The notes beneath the pieces are model-generated. The model searched no databases. It saw nothing but the letters and a program-made list of their open reading frames with translations, and was not told the origin of the DNA. A stretch of 64,000 bases of DNA, taken from contig CM056733.1 of the NCBI GenBank assembly GCA_029844215.1, positions 69,283,794 through 69,347,793 on the forward strand, written 5' to 3'. Below, piece after piece: positions 21,143-32,972 of this stretch (its first letter is position 1; each line of letters starts with the position of its first letter). This stretch comes from Przewalskia tangutica. Lineage: Eukaryota; Streptophyta; Magnoliopsida; Solanales; Solanaceae. The position numbers were made by a program, and so were the translations under genes.

Positions 21143-22859
21143 GGGAAAAGGGTCATATTTGACATTCAATTTTTTTAAAAGGGTCATATTTGCCCTCCGT
21201 TAAAGTATGAGATCAAATATGCCCTTTCCGTTAGCAAAGTTGTTACATTTGCCCTTCATGGACGAAAATTCCACGTGGACAGCACGTTGGATCCATGTGG
21301 AATACACATGACAGGTAGGACCCACATCACCAGCCCCACTGCTTCTACTCCCTATGTACACCGCTCCACCGCCACCAATTTCCAAACAACAACACCCAAC
21401 AAATTTCCTCCATACAAACGACAACACCCAACAAATTTCTTCCCTACAAAATCAACAAATTGAACCCAAATCTCCAACCTTCATTACCCACTTAAACCTC
21501 ACATAAACAACACACAAAAAGGGTGGTGTTTCGGCGGTGGTTTCAGGTGAAGTTTATAACTGCTTAGCGGTGGTGTTTGGTGTTTGTGGGTAGGGCTGTT
21601 ATCGGTCCGGATATTCCCGAGAACCGGACCGAAATATCCGGACCGAAAAGTTAACGGTCCGGATACGAGTACTAGACATAAGGATCCGGTCCGGCAATCC
21701 GGTATAATACCCGATAACATTATAGCAACTTTGATTCCTCTGATCACTACTACCAAATTGTATAACTTGATAGAATTTGATTCAACTTTGTCATTTACAT
21801 CATAGAATTTTTATTACTTTATCACTACTACCATTATTCCATGGATGAGTACAAATTCTTTTTCTTTTTCTCTGCTCTAATGAATGTTGCTGCAGTAATT
21901 CTTCACTAAAAGTTATCCTTTCCCCTGGATACTTCTCTTTGGCCTTCCAAATTTTTAAAATAGAGAACTTTCTATAATATAAGAAATAGAGAAAGAGTCG
22001 GTGGCGTTGAGCTTTTGACAATTTTAGAAAGTGGAAAAATTGCATCTGAACTCTGTAACCTTATCGGTCCGGACCGATAAAGATTCGGACTAAAAAGTTA
22101 ACGGTTCGGATACGAATACCAGACATAAGGATCCGGACCGAAATACCCGGTAACCTTATCGGTCCGGTTCCGGTATGTTGATACCCGGACCGGACCGATA
22201 ACAACCCTAATTGTGGGTGGTTTAATAAAGAAAAAACAAAGAGCTCGCAGGGGTAAAAGACTGGCAGAGATGAATCTGCTACGAGGGAGAGGTGGTTTTC
22301 CGGCGAGATGCCGCTGGCTGAGGAAACAGACTATCGAAAAATGATTAAGAGCTCGTCCCCGATCCCAAAACGTGATCTCCATATCTTCTCACTCACAACA
22401 CCTAATTCCTCTATCCCTCTCCCTAATTGTGATGTGTATGTATATGTAGTGAGTGCACTGTGAACGACCAGCGACGACGACCAGATCCCTGACCCTAATG
22501 TCTCTCCGCTTTCTTTGACGGTTATGTACTCAGGCGTTGCTCCGGCGATATCCGTGGGAGCGACACATGCTCCTTTCTCCAGTGTTGGAGGTGTTGTAGT
22601 TTAGAAATCGGCGGGGGAGGCGACGATGATGGCGGTGGAGCGGTGAACAGAGGAAGTAAAAGAAGTGGGGTGGTGATGTGGGTCTCACCTGTCATGTGTC
22701 ATCCACATGAATCCAACGTGGTGTCCGCGTGGAATTTCCGTCCATGGAGGGTAAATGTAACAACTTTGCTAACGGAAAGGACATATTTGACCCATACTTT
22801 AACGGATGATAAATATGACCCTTTTTCGAAAGTTGGATAACAAATATGACAATTTTCCC
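21143..22859. mobile_element. MULE-like element with ~190-bp terminal inverted repeats
   Basis: Position 21143-21332 and the reverse complement of 22671-22859 align over their whole length (start GGGAAAA, then GGTCATATTTG, CCGTTAAAGTATG, CCTTTCCGTTAGCAAAGTTG, GACAGGT..GACCCACATCACC). It sits in poly-T, so a 9-bp duplication cannot be read. No transposase is seen. The interior (22220-22660) is less AT-rich and resembles host 5' gene sequence, so a Pack-MULE is possible, but I do not recognise the donor. Confidence 0.8.
21591..22209. mobile_element. hAT-type MITE nested in the MULE-like element
   Basis: Ends TAGGGCTGTTATCGGTCCGG and, on the other strand, TAGGGTTGTTATCGGTCCGG: 19 of 20 positions match. 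Flanking 8-mers TTTGTGGG and ATTGTGGG are a near-perfect 8-bp target duplication, as for hAT elements. Subterminal segments rich in CCGGACCG and GGATCCGG are repeated in direct orientation at both ends (about 21650-21720 and 22095-22160). Confidence 0.88.
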
Positions 22860-23652
22860 TTTTTTCTTTTTTTTACCATTTTTCATATGCATTGTAGTTC
22901 TCGACCTTGTGAGATGTACTTCAAAATTAGCGGATCTAATAAATGAAGAAAAATTAGGTGATTCATTTCTCGGCATCTTTAAGATTCACTCGAATTGGAT
23001 AAATTTGTAAGAAATAATTCTTTGTTTATTCTCATTGATGAAGATGTATTTATATACAATTTACAATCCCTAATTATGGAAATCCTATTTCTACTATAAC
23101 AATAAATTCTATTTATATTTGTACAAAAATCTTACAACTATGGTAAATTTGTACAACAAAGTTGGGTTGCAATTTGGTTTCGATTTCCCGTGATATACAC
23201 ACGAGTATATTTCGGTCACACTCCGCAGTATAGCGGATAGTTATCGTATGCTAAGACTGTCTCTAATCTTCAAATAAAACCAAAGGTCTTTCTTAATAAA
23301 TATGTCTACAATCTAGTACTGCGAAGGGACACGAAGGACTTATCCACGAAATAACTTTTATCCAACAAAGTGTATGCACATCTGGATAAGATAGGTAAAC
23401 ATAGGTTAATAAATAATGTACAACACGTGGCAGTTCTACAAGTGCCCCAAAACTCAAAAGCCTTTATATAGTCCAAAAAGTAGCTTGACTTTTCCCAGTC
23501 CAATAAACACATTTTTCATTTATAATTACCCTCCAGGCTCCAGCCTTTATTGCATTTTTTCACTTTCCAGTAACTTTGTCCTAATTTAGCAAAATTGACC
23601 AGTCCTATTTCTAACCCCACGCCGTGGCACTTTGATCAGTTGACTCAGGTTG
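22860..23652. other. No gene seen
   Basis: AT-rich sequence without a supported open frame. Parts of 23020-23300 have the look of retroelement LTR sequence (dense TTTATATACAATTTACAATC-like blocks), but no partner copy exists in the window. Confidence 0.4.
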
Positions 23653-23949
23653 TGCCCGTTTGATACGGCTTATTAAAAAGTAGAGTTTTTAAAAGTATAA
23701 TTTTTTATTAAAAAAATTGTTAGGTGTTTGGTTATCAATAAATAAAGTGTTTTTGACTAAAAATAGGCAAAAACAATCTCTACTTTCAAAAGTCCAAAAT
23801 TTGAGCTTTTGAAAATAGAGGTCAAAAGTGTTTTTGGAAGCCAAAAATATTTTTTCGATTTTGAACCAAACACTCTAATTTTTGGCCAAAAGTGATTTTG
23901 GTCTTTCAAAAGCACTTTTGACAAATCCAAAAGCTCAACCAAACGGGCA
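23653..23949. mobile_element. MITE with TGCCCGTTTG terminal inverted repeats
   Basis: Left end TGCCCGTTTGATACGGCTT and right end, on the other strand, TGCCCGTTTGGTTGAGCTTT form an imperfect inverted repeat. The interior is A/T-rich and partly palindromic (repeated CAAAAGTG/CACTTTTG). No clear target duplication. Superfamily undetermined. Confidence 0.65.
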
Positions 23950-24727
23950 TTAAATAGCTAACGATGGTTAAAAAGTGCTTCTAGTCTTGAATAGCTACTA
24001 ATATTACTATTATTATTATATAGTGTTCTTTAATTCACGATTGATATGACACACTTCCTTTTTGATCAATTTCAAAAAGTAATTTAATTTTAAAAATTAT
24101 CTTTTATGCTTAACGAGATGATCTATAACCACAAAAATATTTTTAACTTATTTTAAATCACAAGATTCAAAAGTCTTTTTTTATTTTTTAAAATTCGTAT
24201 CAAATCAAACTACATCATATAAAATTAAGACGGAAGAAGTATACATTAAATATTAACTAACAGTTGATATTAATATTAAATTAATAAATACATAACAATT
24301 AACGTTGATGTCACTTATAATACTTATTTTCCTACTCGCAAACTAGATTAATCATTTTTCTCATTCTTGAGAAACTAATTATTTTATATAAAATTTTAAT
24401 CAATCAAATATAAAAATTCAAAAATATTTTTTTCCAGAAAACATTTCCCTTCCTACCAAACACACCCATAATTACACTCATTAGAAGAACTTAACTCTTA
24501 AGTGATAATTATCTGTATCCGTTCATTTTCTTTTACCCGGTTATAGGGATAAATCATCTTATTATCTAACTAATAAAGTGCGAGATATGATTGATTTTGT
24601 AAAGTAAACTAGATGTCGCTTTCAATATTTTTATAACGTTTCCAAATGTTACACACAATTCTAGTTAACATAATGAAGTATTAGTAAAAAATCAACATAT
24701 CCACTTAGTTCTTAGCCTAAGCTCATG
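23950..24727. other. AT-rich spacer with Stowaway-like remnants
   Basis: No coding signal. The end AAGACGGAAGAAGTA near 24228-24242 resembles a degraded Stowaway MITE terminus, and CTTCCTACCAAACACACCC near 24450-24468 resembles another MITE end. Neither can be bounded. Confidence 0.35.
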
Positions 24728-24732
24728 GTATG

Positions 24733-24921
24733 TGATAGAATATTTTTCATATATTGTATATTACCATTGCTAGAATATTATCATATTCTGTTTATCTTTT
24801 ATATTAGGTAAATTTATATTTCAATTGTAATTAGAAAGATTTAGTTACTTAGTTTGTAGCCATGTAACACTATATATATTGTACATAATAATCAATGAAA
24901 GACGGGGTACATATTCCTACA
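24733..24921 (+). repeat. 5' LTR of copia family B
   Basis: A short LTR of 189 bp, TGATAGAATATT to CCTACA, followed immediately by the initiator-tRNA primer site at 24922. A TATATATATTGTACATAATA block in its last third is conserved in the 3' LTR. Confidence 0.92.
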
Positions 24922-25056
24922 TGGTATCAGAAGTCAAAACCCTAATTTCTTTTCTCCCCAAGCCGTCGCCCAATCTTTCGGCCGACCTCCATCCGCCATC
25001 CCGCCCTTTCTTCTGATTCTCAGAAATTCTCCTCCCATTTTCTTTCCTAATTTTCA

Positions 25057-25625
25057 ATGGCTGAACAACCTAAATTCCATCCATCTCTTGCAGTCAACAA
25101 CATAAAAAATTTCATTCTCATAACTCTTGAGATGGAAAAAGTTCAGTATTCCTCTTGGGCGGAACTGTTTAAGATCTATTGTCGTGTATACAAAGTCATC
25201 GATCACATCATCCCTCCAAAATCCAAGTCCATTGTCGAACCCCTAGAGAGACATGATGACGAACTTTGGTCACGTTTAGATGTTGTTGTTCTACAATGGA
25301 TCTACGACACAATCTCGAATGATCTATTGCATACAATCATTGAAACCGACACTACTGCACAACAAACTTAGAAGCGGCTGGAAAGTATCTTTCACGAAAA
25401 CAAGACACGACGTGCCTTGTATTTGGAAAATAAATTTAAAGATATTCAGCAGGATGATTTTTTCAATGTGTTAGCCTATTGTCAATAATTTAAGATGATT
25501 GTCGATCAACTCTCCAACGTCGGTACACAGGTCACAAATCAACGATTGGTGATGCAACTCATTGCGAGTTTGAATGAATCGTATAACCGCGTCGCTACCA
25601 TCCTCTAACAAAGCACGTCATTGCT
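25057..25625 (+). pseudogene. copia family B gag, truncated
   Basis: An open frame of 104 aa begins MAEQPKFHPSLAVNNIKNF and has the copia Gag signature (YSSWAELFKI..., DELWSRLD...LQWIYDTIS). A stop at 25369-25371 breaks it; a later frame continues UBN2-like Gag to about 25610. The zinc knuckle, protease and integrase that should follow are deleted, and the sequence runs directly into the RT block. Confidence 0.75.
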
Positions 25626-25627
25626 TC

Positions 25628-26682
25628 TATGTGGATTTTTTGACATAAAAAGAATTCTGATGGTTCTTTTGAGAGGCACAAGTCCCTTCTTGTAGGTGCT
25701 GACATGTCTCAACAGGTGGGAGTGGATTATGCTAAAACTTTCAGCCCAGTAGTGAAACTGACAACTATTCAGACCGTTCTCAGTATTGCTTTGTTCAAAT
25801 CTTGGCCCATTCATCAGCTTGACATCAAAAATGCTTTCTTGCATGGGGACCTTCATGAAACCGTATATATGCATCAGCCTATGAGATTCAGGGATCCAGT
25901 TTAATTGTGTCTTTTGAAGAAATCACTCTATGGACTGAAACATGTTCCGCGTGCATGGTACCAGTGGTTTGCTGACTTTGTATCATCTATCAAATTTTCA
26001 CATAGCATATCTGATCATTCACTGTTCATCTATAACAATGGTAATGACATGGCATACGTCATACTATATGTTGATGATATCATCCTCACTACATCTTCTG
26101 ATGCACTTTGCCGATCCATCAAATCACGTCTTGCCTCTAAGTTTTGTATGAAGTAGTTGGGCTCCCTAAGCTATTTTTTGGGCATTGATGTTACGAGATA
26201 TGCATGTGGCTTATTTATTTATCAAAGGAAGTACGCCGAAGAGATCTTTGACCGAGCATGCATGACGTCTTGCAAATCGGTCCACACGCCGGTGGACACT
26301 AATTCCAAACTTAGTGCCTCTTCGAGTTCCTTGTATGCCGACCCGACTCACTATCACAGTTTAGTAGGAGAATTACAATATCTCACTTTCACGAGATCAG
26401 ATATATCCTATGTCGTGCAACAAATATGCTTACATATGCAAAACCCGACTGATGCACATATGAACGCGCTCAAACATATTTTGCGTTATGTATAATATAA
26501 TCTTCACTTTAGCATTGTCCTATACAATTCCACATTCTCTGGTCTCACCTCTAATTTTGAGGTTGGCTGGGGTGACTGTCCTGACACTCGTCGCTCCACG
26601 TCAGGTTACTATGTCTTCCTCAAAGATAATTTACTTTCTTGGTCTTTTAAAAGATAACATACTCTGTCTCGATCCAGTGTCG
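25628..26682 (+). pseudogene. copia family B RT/RNase H block, copy A
   Basis: Encodes VGVDYAKTFSPVVK, HQLDIKNAFLHGDL, SLYGLKHVPRAW and an intact YVDD at 26067-26078, then YFLGIDVTRYA. In-frame stops occur after RFRDPV, after KFCMK (26154-26156) and after HILRYV (26493-26495). The block ends abruptly in RNase H at about 26682, where the linker of the second copy begins. Confidence 0.85.
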
Positions 26683-27310
26683 ATAAGTCCTAATTCTCTT
26701 TTTCCAAACTCAATTTTCCACTTCTAAATTCCTATGACTTCCTAAATGATGATCTAAATCCCCTTCTAATCCATCACTTGCAAAATCAATTGTCACCATC
26801 ACTGGCAATCGACCCCACCAGCGCCGTCCTTAGACGGGAAGTCCACCCAGTCCCGTAATGGGAGTCTCTGACCAACTCGTTAAGGCCTTCCATCTCGGCT
26901 TCCTCTCGGCCAGCCGAGCCTTAGAACAATCCGTCACATCCTTCCATTTCGGTTGCCTCTCGGCTAGCCACCGCTCTTCCCGACACCACTGCCCCATCTC
27001 GGCAACACCCCTCACTCTTGGTCTTATTCCCAGTCCCGCTGTCACGTCTCAGCCACCACATCCCAATCCCGTTCAACCTCCAATGCACCCCGACGGACAA
27101 TGGAAACCCGTGTTATGCACGGTATTTCCAAACCCAAATGACTATTCAACTTGTGCACTTCGATTGTCGTTTCCCTGTCCCTTGTAATCCGAAAGATGTC
27201 TTGTCTGATCCTAAATGAAAAAATGCAATGATTGACGAATATAATGCTCTTATTGAAAATAAGATGTGGGATCTAGTACCTCGTCTTCTTGATGCTAATA
27301 TTATTCGTTA
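26683..27310 (+). pseudogene. copia family B integrase-RT linker between the two RT copies
   Basis: In mixed frames it shows the METRVMHGISKPK-type hinge (the TR...GI.KP motif of copia pol) at about 27100-27135 and the DEYNALIENKMWDLVPR block at 27232-27284 that normally precedes RT. The GC-richer segment 26830-27090 with repeated CTCGGC(C/T)AGCC is hinge sequence. It marks the start of the second pol copy. Confidence 0.65.
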
Positions 27311-29430
27311 TATGTGGATTTTTTGACATAAAAAAATTCTGATAGTTCTTTTGAGAAGTACAAGACCCGTCTTGTAGGTGCTGACATGTCTCAACAGGTG
27401 GGAGTGGATTATGCTAAAACTTTCATCCCAGTGGTGAAACCGACAACTATTCGGACCGTTCTCAGTATTGCTTTGTCCAAATCTTGGCCTATTCATCAGC
27501 TTGACATCAAAAATGATTTCTTGCATGGGGACCTTCATGAAACCGTATATATGCACCATCCTATGAGATTCAGGGATGCAGTTCATCCAGTTTAATTGTG
27601 TCTTTTGAAGAAATCACTCTATGGACTGAAACATGCTCCTCGTGCATGGTACCAGTGGTTTATTGACTTTGTATCCTCTATCAAATTTTCACATAGCATA
27701 TCTGATCATTCACTGTTCATCTATAACAAGGGTAATGACATGACATACGTCATACTATATGTTGATGATATCATCTTCACTACATCTTCTGATGCACTTT
27801 GCCGATCCATCAAATCACGTATTGCCTCTAAGTTTTCTATGAAGTAGTTGGGCCCCCTAAGCTATTTTTTGGGCATTGATGTTACGAGATATGCAGGTTG
27901 CTTATTTCTTTGTCAAAGGAAGTACGCCAAAGAGATTTTTGACCGAGCATGCATGACGTCTTGCAAACCGGCCCACACACCGGTGTACACTAATTCCAAA
28001 CTTAGTGCCTCTTCGAGTTCCTTGCATGTCGATCCAACTCACTATCGTTGTTTAGTAGGAGCATTACAATATCTCACTTTCACGAGATCAGATATACCCT
28101 ATATCGTGCAACAAATATGCTTACATATGCACAACCCTACGGATGCACATATGAACGCTCTCAAACATATTTTGTGTTATGTATAATATACTCTTCACTT
28201 CGGCTTTATCCTATACAATTCCATATTCTCTGGTCTCACCTCTTATTTTGACGCTGGCTGCAATGGCGGATCTTAGAAGGGGCTGGAGGGGGCCACGACC
28301 CCCCTCATTTTTTTTATATATATCTCAAAAATACACTATTTTATTTAACTCAATTTGTTTGCCCTCAATCACACACCCTAGCCTACTTCTTCACTCTCTA
28401 TGTGGTTCATAGTTCAACTTTAAATCTTCTTATTTATATCAATGAAAGTTGATACATAATTGAATTTTTTGTGTAGATTGATTTAGCTCATTTTCCATTG
28501 TACTCTTCTTGGGATATATATTTTTTTTTTGTTGTTTTTAGTTCAAATTTTATAGTTTTCATGACCTTATATCAATGTAAGTTCCTTCTCGTTTAGACTT
28601 CTCGCCGGAGATAGGTTGTTGCTAGTGTTGGTATCGCCGACGGTAGCTGTGGCGGTCATGGATTCTTGAAATTTCAACCAAATTAAGTAAAGTTCAATTT
28701 TCCCCAAAAAAGAACCAAATATCAAATGGGTAATTCAATATTTGAGGGAGAAAAAAGGCAAAATATGAAAAGGGTCGTTCAATATTTGCGAAAAACGGAA
28801 AAAGAAAGACCAAAAAATCAATAGGGTTAGTTGAAAGTAAGCCTTAATAATGAGTTTTAGGAGAAATTTATATTGAAATATGGTGAGTTGTGTAGTTTAG
28901 AGATGTTGATGTTATTTGTTTGAGCTATTTTTAGGTTAATGATTGTCTACATAGGTGTATCTTGTATGTATAACTTAGACAAAATAAAAGATTTTATATT
29001 CAGTTTGTGTTCCTATCCAGTTTGCTCGCAGAAAACAGATTAATTCTTTAACAAATTAACTATTCTTTTATGTTTGTTTCTTGGATAATTGATTTATGTT
29101 TTTTTAGGAGTGGTAGTTGGTACGATGGTCCAACTTAAAAAAATTGATTCAATTAGTTGGCTCACATTTCAAGCTTGTGCTTTTAGAGGTCATGACAAAT
29201 TACTGGGATAAAAAAATAGAGGTAACTTCTTGAAATTATCAAACTTTTATTATTTTGGACAAGATCCGCCACCGCTCCCACTTAATATTTTGGGCAAGAT
29301 CCTCCACTGGCTGGCTGGGGTGACTGTCCGGACACTCGTCGCTCCACGTCAGGTTACTATGTCTTCCTCGAAGATAATTTACTTTCTTGGTCTTTTAAAA
29401 GATAAACTACTCTGTTTCGATCCAGTGCCG
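27311..29430 (+). pseudogene. copia family B RT/RNase H block, copy B (split by hAT insertion)
   Basis: Matches copy A nearly base for base, with YVDD at 27758-27769. It shares the same stops after the PV, SMK and HILCYV positions. The RNase H part is cut at 28260 and resumes at 29310 after the hAT element. The continuing end of RNase H (HIEMNIHSVREK, ADIFTKGLP) lies at 29580-29715. Confidence 0.85.
28261..29309. mobile_element. Non-autonomous hAT element inserted in copia RNase H
   Basis: Ends CAATGGCGGATCTT and, on the other strand, CAGTGGAGGATCTT (12 of 14 match) are flanked by a perfect 8-bp duplication GCTGGCTG (28253-28260 and 29310-29317). Comparison with copy A at 26560 confirms the empty site. 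No transposase frame. The last ~50 bp contain a second, slightly different copy of the right end (AAGATCCGCCACCGCTCCCA at ~29262). Confidence 0.93.
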
Positions 29431-29778
29431 AAGCCGAGTACATATGAGTCGCCAATGTTGTCTCTGAGTCTTGTTGGATATGCAACCTTCTGTTGGAACT
29501 TCACTGTCCAATCTGCAAGGCTACATTGGTTTACTATGATAATGTCAGTGCAATATATCTCTCCGAAAATCCCATTCAACATCAGCGCACTAAACACATT
29601 GAGATGAATATTCACTCTGTACGTGAAAAAGTGGATCGTGGTCAAGTTCGTTTCATTCATGTTCCTTCCAAGTATCTAATTGCTGATATATTCACTAAAG
29701 GACTTCCGCACATTTTTTTTTGATGATTTTTTAGCCAGACTCAGTGTACGGGAACCTCCCGCTTCGACTGCGGGGGTG

Positions 29779-29966
29779 TGATAGAATATTTACATGTATT
29801 GTATATTACCATTGCTAGAATATTATCATATTTTGTATATCTTTTATATTAGATAAATTTATATTTCAATTGTAATTAGGAAGATTTAGTTATCTAGTTT
29901 GTAGTCATGTAACACTATATATATTGTACATAATAATCAATGAAAGGCGGGAAACATATTCCCACA
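29779..29966 (+). repeat. 3' LTR of copia family B
   Basis: Mirrors the 5' LTR (TGATAGAATATT...CCCACA), followed by target duplication GTATG at 29967-29971. Confidence 0.92.
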
Positions 29967-30061
29967 GTATGAAACGTAACACGAAAATACTTTCCAAAGT
30001 ATTTATTTATAGTATTGATTATTATTTCCTAAAATAAAATATCCCATGTTCTGAAAAGTTA

Positions 30062-30482
30062 AGGGGTTATTTGGGAGAGTGTATTAGAGAAAATAATGCA
30101 TGCATTAGCTTTGTGTATTAACAATATCTTCTTTGGTACACTTTTTCATCCTATGTATGGTATTATGATATGCATAACTAACACCTAGCAAACCATGATA
30201 TTAGCAACACAATGGATTTTAATGTATGCATTAGCATGGTTAAAGACACAATTGCCCATGAAGTCTCTCACATAATATAGTATGTAGGGTATTTTTGTAA
30301 ATAACTAATTATTTTTAAAAATTATGCAATGCATGTTATTTCTAATACACCAAACCAAACAGTGGATAAAAGTTAATCCATGCATAACTGATGCCAGCAT
30401 TACTAACATCAACATTACTAATATCAACATTACTAATACACCCTATTCAACATTATTCTTATACATTCTACCAAACGACCCA
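30062..30482. mobile_element. MITE with GGGT(T/C)(A/G)TTTGG termini
   Basis: Left end GGGGTTATTTGGGAGAGTGT and right end, on the other strand, TGGGTCGTTTGGTAGAATGT form an imperfect inverted repeat that extends inward (AATAATGCATGCATTAG versus AATAATGTTG). No coding frame; a repeated CATTACTAATA(T/C) motif lies near 30399-30440. TA-containing flanks suggest a PIF/Harbinger-like element, not proven. Confidence 0.6.
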
Positions 30483-30631
30483 TAAAAAAGTAAAGACACA
30501 CTAAACAGATAAATTTTATTACGTGTGAGACTCAAGTAATGCCAGTTGTGTGAGGGTCTCAGGGTAAGAACTTATTCGCACCGGGTGTTTACAACAAATC
30601 AATAAATAAATGACACATATCACTTTATTTA

Positions 30632-30865
30632 TGTCCGCATGGGCAGCTCAACTGATTCTCAAGGGGGATAATTGAAAAAATAGCCAAGATCGAATCCCGT
30701 CAGCGGCAGAGTGGGGGTTACTACTTGAAATAAAGCGAGGCCCTCATGCAGCGCGTAGTGGTCTAACCTTTGAAATCAGTTGAGTTACCATGATTAACTC
30801 CTTCACAATCCTGTCGGACCGGGGTGTGGGGGCTCCTGGGGTGGGAGATCCACCTTTTTGGAAAA
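30632..30865 (+). mobile_element. tRNA-derived SINE (SolS-like), 234 bp
   Basis: Flanked by a perfect 15-bp repeat ATATCACTTTATTTA (30617-30631 and 30866-30880). Box-A-like TGGGCAGCTCAACTGATTC and box-B-like GATCGAATCCC lie near its 5' end. The body ends GGGAGATCCACCTTTTTGG. Confidence 0.85.
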
Positions 30866-30989
30866 ATATCACTTTATTTAACTATAATTATTAGTATCTA
30901 ACCATAGTTAACTTTACCATGTGTTTTGGACTTGTCTTAAATAATGATATTAAAAAATAGTTAAATACTTAATAATATTAACGTTAGCG

Positions 30990-32649
30990 TAGGGGTAACA
31001 AAATTAGCCCAAACTCAAATGACCCGTCCAAAATTTCATGGATTTGGGCAAGAGTGATTTTGATAATAGGTTGGTTTGGGCTAGCCCAAATTGACTCATC
31101 ATAAATCAACAACCCAAATGAGCCCACGATGATGCCCAAATTTGACCCATCAAAATACTTAATTTTAATGATTAAAGTTCACTCTAGATTAAGATTTTTA
31201 TTTATAAATAATTATTTAAAATTTCTTTTATTATTTCGGAACAATAAAAATACACCAACGCACCCCAATCACAATATCCATCAAACTTACCCCCTCCCCT
31301 ACACCAACCCCCACTCAAGCACTGAACCACCCTCACATCTCTGCCCCTACATTGCACACCTAACCCCACATCCCACCCTACCCTCCCGCCCTACCCCATT
31401 TCAAATTTTTGTTTTATATTTTTTTACTTTTATAAATAATTTATAAAAAATATGATTTTTTTTCTTACCTCCCCCACCCCACCCCCACGCCCTCCACAAA
31501 TTTTTATTTCATATTTTTTGTTACTTTTATAAACAAAATTATTAAAAATATGAATTTTTTACTTACCTCCCCCTCCTCCCCTCCTCCCCCCACCGTCCTA
31601 CCCCTCTGCCCCACCCCATCCTCAAATTTTTATTTTATATTTTTTGTTACTTTTATAAAAAAATATTAAAAATATGAAAAAAATTCTTACCTCCCCTACC
31701 CCCCTACCCCCTCCACCCCACCCCATTCTCAAATTTCTATTTCATATTTTTTGTTACGTTTATAAAAAAATTATTAAAAAAAAAAATCTTACCTACCCTA
31801 CCCCTCCCCCCACGCCCTACCCCTTCACCCCCACCTCACCGCCCCACCCCAACCTCAAATTTATATTTCATATTTTTGTTATTTTTATAAAAAAAAAATT
31901 AAAAATATGAATTTTTTTCTTACCTCCCCTACCCTCCCCGCCTCTACACCCTCCACCTCAACCCCAACCCCAACCCCACCCCTTTCTCAAATTTTTATTT
32001 TATATTTTTTGTTACTTTTATAAAAATTATAAAAATGTGAATTTTTTCTTACCCCTACCCTCCACCCCACACCACCGCCCCACCCTATCCTCAATATCTA
32101 TTTCATATTTTTTGTTAATGTTATAAAAAAAATATTAAAAATATGAAAAAAAAAAATCTTACCTCCCCCCCCCCTACCCCATTGCCCCACCCATCTTCAC
32201 ATTTTTATTTAATATTTTTTTGTTACTTTTATTAAAAAATTATTAAAAATATGATTTTTTTCTTACCTCCCCGCCACCCCCATCCACACCTACCCCCATC
32301 CATCCCCACCCCATTGCCCTACCCCATCCTCAAATTTCTATTTCATATTTTTTTTGCTTTTATAAAAAATTAAAAAATATTTTAAAATATTATTCTTATT
32401 TTAAAAATAAAGATATGAAAAAATCAAATATCATACAAAATAAAATAACATAATAAAAAGTAAGTTTGAAATTTATAAAAGTAATGGGTTAAGTTGGATT
32501 ATGACTCATCATTTAGTCCATATTGACCCGCTCATCTTAGCCCATGTATGTTTTGGGCGGGTTGGGCATAGGCCAATTTACTGATTCTGTCATTCAACCC
32601 ATTTTGACCCGCCTAATTTCAGCCCAAACAACCCATCTACCACCCCCTA
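30990..32649. mobile_element. hAT-like non-autonomous element, family M2, with C-rich minisatellite
   Basis: Termini TAGGGGTAAC and, on the other strand, TAGGGGGTGG are flanked by the 8-bp duplication CGTTAGCG (30982-30989 and 32650-32657), as in hAT elements. Subterminal parts are rich in GGGTTGGG/GACCCGC-type motifs (AGCCCAAA, GACCCGT). The middle, 31370-32360, is the same C-rich minisatellite as in the M1 element, although the ends of M1 and M2 are unrelated. Confidence 0.8.
31370..32360. repeat. C-rich/AT-rich minisatellite, array 2
   Basis: About ten to eleven units of ~90-100 bp, each with CTTACCTCCCC and C-runs, then CTCAAATTT(C/T)TATTTCATAT and TTTTTGTTACTTTTATAAA. Same orientation as array 1. 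Confidence 0.85.
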
Positions 32650-32690
32650 CGTTAGCGTCTAGTAGATTGACCCAGGAATAGCCACAAGTT

Positions 32691-32972
32691 GTCCTCCGGA
32701 GCATAGTCCAGTGACAAAGTCTGGGCGCTATAAGACGCTCTGGCATGGACAACGTGAGTTCGATTCTCCGCAAGCACGAAGTAACTCTGCATGTTGAGGA
32801 ATTGGACCTTGTCTCATTGATCAGTTGTACGCTCTCAGAAACTGGCCACCGGAGCACATCCCGCGATTTACTGGTAATAGTATTGAAGGACCGATGCTAT
32901 TACCTTCAGGACGTCTGGGTAATACCAGTGAAGTAGTCAAGCGCAAGCCTGAAAACCTGGACTATCAAAAAA
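32691..32972 (+). mobile_element. tRNA-derived SINE, ~282 bp
   Basis: Flanked by a perfect 14-bp repeat AATAGCCACAAGTT (32677-32690 and 32973-32986). Box-A-like AGTGACAAAGTCTGGGCG and box-B-like GAGTTCGATTCTCC are spaced as in a tRNA. It ends with CTATCAAAAAA. It inserted ~40 bp beyond the end of the M2 element. Confidence 0.85.

Larger units (their letters stand above)
24733..29966 (+). mobile_element. Complete but inactive Ty1-copia element (family B) with duplicated RT region
   Basis: LTRs 24733-24921 and 29779-29966 (189 and 188 bp, both TGATAG...CA) differ at about a dozen sites. The 5-bp target duplication GTATG is present at 24728-24732 and 29967-29971. The primer site TGGTATCAGAAG (24922-24933) follows the 5' LTR, and a GCGGGGGTG tract precedes the 3' LTR. 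Inside are a gag start, an RT/RNase H block twice (25628-26682 and 27311-29430), and a 1,049-bp hAT insertion in the second block. Integrase is missing. Confidence 0.93.

Noticed and set aside
26830..27187. GC-richer open frames on both strands resembling a host gene
   Set aside because: They lie in the hinge of copia pol; the METR..GISKP and DEYNALIENK blocks follow directly.
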